Source of the DNA: an uncultured bacterium
Lineage (GTDB): Bacteria > Cyanobacteriota > Vampirovibrionia > Gastranaerophilales > Gastranaerophilaceae
Length of the DNA stretch: 50,177 nucleotides
NCBI GenBank assembly: GCA_905215335.1
Contig: CAJMPQ010000013.1
Span: 1-50,177 of the forward strand
Reading direction: 5' to 3'
Part shown: one piece after another, positions 48,926 through 50,177 of the stretch
How positions within the stretch are numbered: position 1 is the stretch's first letter
Layout of the letters: each line of letters opens with the position of its first letter
Position numbers and translations under genes: made by a program
Notes under the pieces: generated by a model
Seen by the model: the letters and a program-made list of their open reading frames with translations, nothing else
Database searches by the model: none
What the model was told of the DNA's origin: nothing

Positions 48926-50177
48926 AAATAATAATACAAGCCGGTGGAAAAGGTACAAGATTAGAACACTTAACACATAATAAACCAAAATGCATAGTAC
49001 CGGTAAATAATATACCAATTGTATTCCATATGTTTAATAAATTTCCGGAAGCAGAATTTGTAATAATTGGAGACTACAAATTTGAAGTACTGGAAAATTA
49101 TCTAGAAACATTTGCAAATGCAAAATACATACTAGTGAAATCAGAAGGTACAGGTAACGCCTGTGGAATAAAAGATGCACTAAAATACATTCCTGAAAAT
49201 GAACAATTTATGATTATTTGGTCCGATTTATTACTAGGAAACAGTTTTGATTTAAGTGAAATAGAAGCTGATAAAAATTATATTGGACTATCTAAGGATT
49301 TTAAATGCAGTTGGAGTTTCAAAAATAATAAACTAGAAAAAATACCATCAACAGAATGTGGAGTTGCAGGCTTATACATCTTCAACAATAAAAAACTATT
49401 TAATAATTTTCCAGAAACAGGTTCCTTTACCACTTGGCTTAAAAATTCAAAAATAGATTTATTACCACTAGACTTAGCCGATTCTAAAGAAGTCGGCACA
49501 ATCGAAGCCATAAATAAGATTTCAAGTACAGAAAACCGTTGTCGTCCATACAATAAGATGGAATTTAAAAGCAATAAAGTAATAAAAACAGGTCTGACTG
49601 ATGAAGGCAAAAAGCTTATTGACCGTGAAATTGTATGGTATAAAAAAATGACTGAATATGGATTTAACTCAATCCCAGAAATTTATTCTCTTGATCCACT
49701 AACAATGAGTAGAATAGACGGTACAAATATATTTAATGCAAATTTAACTAAAGAAGAAAAACAGCAAGTAATTGATAAATTAATAGACAGTGTTAATCAA
49801 ATGCACGAATTTGAAACTAAAGAACAAAACTATTGGGATTTAGAAGAAGAATACTATAAAAAAACTATCAAAAGAATACAAAGTATTAGACAAGCAATAC
49901 CATTTGCTAATGAAGACTACATTACAATAAATGGGAAACGCTGCAAAAATGTAATGATACACCCTCAATTTTTAAAGAAAATAGTTGAAAAAAAACTATT
50001 TAAAACCAGATACTGTCCTATACATGGAGATTGCACCCTTACAAACACAATGATTGATAAAACTGGGAAAATATATTTTATTGATGCAAGAGGGTACTTC
50101 GGTTCAGAAAAAGTTCTTGGAGATATTCGCTATGATTGGGCAAAATTATATTATTCGATTAGTGGTAATTTTGACCA
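48922..50177 (+). CDS. Fused nucleotidyltransferase and APH/choline-kinase-like phosphotransferase (3' end outside window)
   Basis: The frame is open from the ATG at 48922 to the window edge, 418 codons. Residues 1-230 form a sugar-phosphate or alcohol-phosphate nucleotidyltransferase: IIIQAGGKGTRLEHLTHNKP (3-22) is the pyrophosphorylase loop, KPKCIVPVNNIPI follows, and IIWSDLLLG holds the metal aspartate. From about residue 250 a kinase-like domain follows, with the catalytic loop HGDCTLTN (H368, D370, N375) and the metal aspartate in YFIDARG (D388). The pairing resembles LicC (CTP:phosphocholine cytidylyltransferase) plus LicA (choline kinase) in one chain, but the activated group is unknown. 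GAGGG precedes the ATG, which overlaps the previous stop. Confidence 0.82.
   Translation, partial: MKIIIQAGGKGTRLEHLTHNKPKCIVPVNNIPIVFHMFNKFPEAEFVIIGDYKFEVLENYLETFANAKYILVKSEGTGNACGIKDALKYIPENEQFMIIWSDLLLGNSFDLSEIEADKNYIGLSKDFKCSWSFKNNKLEKIPSTECGVAGLYIFNNKKLFNNFPETGSFTTWLKNSKIDLLPLDLADSKEVGTIEAINKISSTENRCRPYNKMEFKSNKVIKTGLTDEGKKLIDREIVWYKKMTEYGFNSIPEIYSLDPLTMSRIDGTNIFNANLTKEEKQQVIDKLIDSVNQMHEFETKEQNYWDLEEEYYKKTIKRIQSIRQAIPFANEDYITINGKRCKNVMIHPQFLKKIVEKKLFKTRYCPIHGDCTLTNTMIDKTGKIYFIDARGYFGSEKVLGDIRYDWAKLYYSISGNFD

Noticed and set aside
49278..49610. 110-codon minus-strand frame near the window end
   Set aside because: Antisense to the nucleotidyltransferase-kinase gene, whose motifs run through the region in the other strand.

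Overview
The window is AT-rich Gram-negative bacterial chromosome. It carries an autotransporter-type outer-membrane barrel, a TolC/AcrB/AcrA-type efflux system, meso-diaminopimelate-type MurE and an MsbA-like exporter. Several families point to the non-photosynthetic cyanobacterial relatives (Melainabacteria/Vampirovibrionia, most like gut Gastranaerophilales): a DUF3326 protein, an amidase with AMIN-like repeats, a CHASE2-type adenylate cyclase, and several small membrane or helical proteins I cannot place elsewhere. This assignment is inference from gene content. No rRNA is present to confirm it, and no prophage, insertion sequence or CRISPR array is visible.

Layout. Positions 1-6.4 kb hold the tail of an autotransporter, a small ORF, a CoA-disulfide-reductase-like flavoprotein, a convergent FAD oxidoreductase plus MnmD-like tRNA methyltransferase pair, homoserine kinase (thrB) and a [4Fe-4S] ferredoxin. 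From 6.4 to 12.2 kb are small unknown proteins, glmS with a newly read 56-codon gene behind it, an exported repeat protein, and a GH38 alpha-mannosidase that looks leaderless. From 12.2 to 25.2 kb lies one tightly packed minus-strand run of nine genes: ftsI-like PBP, murE, nagA-like, ilvD, uppS, rdgB, acrA-, acrB- and tolC-like. It links wall-precursor synthesis to efflux.

From 25.2 to 30.3 kb there are two Zn amidases, the DUF3326 protein and murI. From 30.3 to 32.9 kb are a LuxR-type DNA-binding-domain-only regulator, tRNA-Arg(ACG) with its own promoter and terminator, a small secreted six-cysteine protein and a stand-alone AAA+ ATPase. From 32.9 to 40.2 kb is an eight-gene minus-strand run: two small unknown proteins, a radical SAM protein, RNase E/G, two small membrane proteins (one prepilin-like) and the two L-serine dehydratase subunits. 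From 40.2 to 43.2 kb are a small membrane protein, YajQ and the CHASE2 cyclase.

From 43.3 kb to the end everything is on the plus strand: a KDPG-aldolase-like and sugar-kinase pair, a CsaB-type polysaccharide pyruvyltransferase, an MsbA-like ABC exporter, a glycosyltransferase-like protein, and a nucleotidyltransferase-kinase fusion cut by the window edge. Together these look like the start of a surface-glycan locus. The dominant theme of the window is the cell envelope: precursor supply (glmS, nagA, murI, murE, uppS), wall assembly and cleavage (PBP, two amidases), export and surface decoration.
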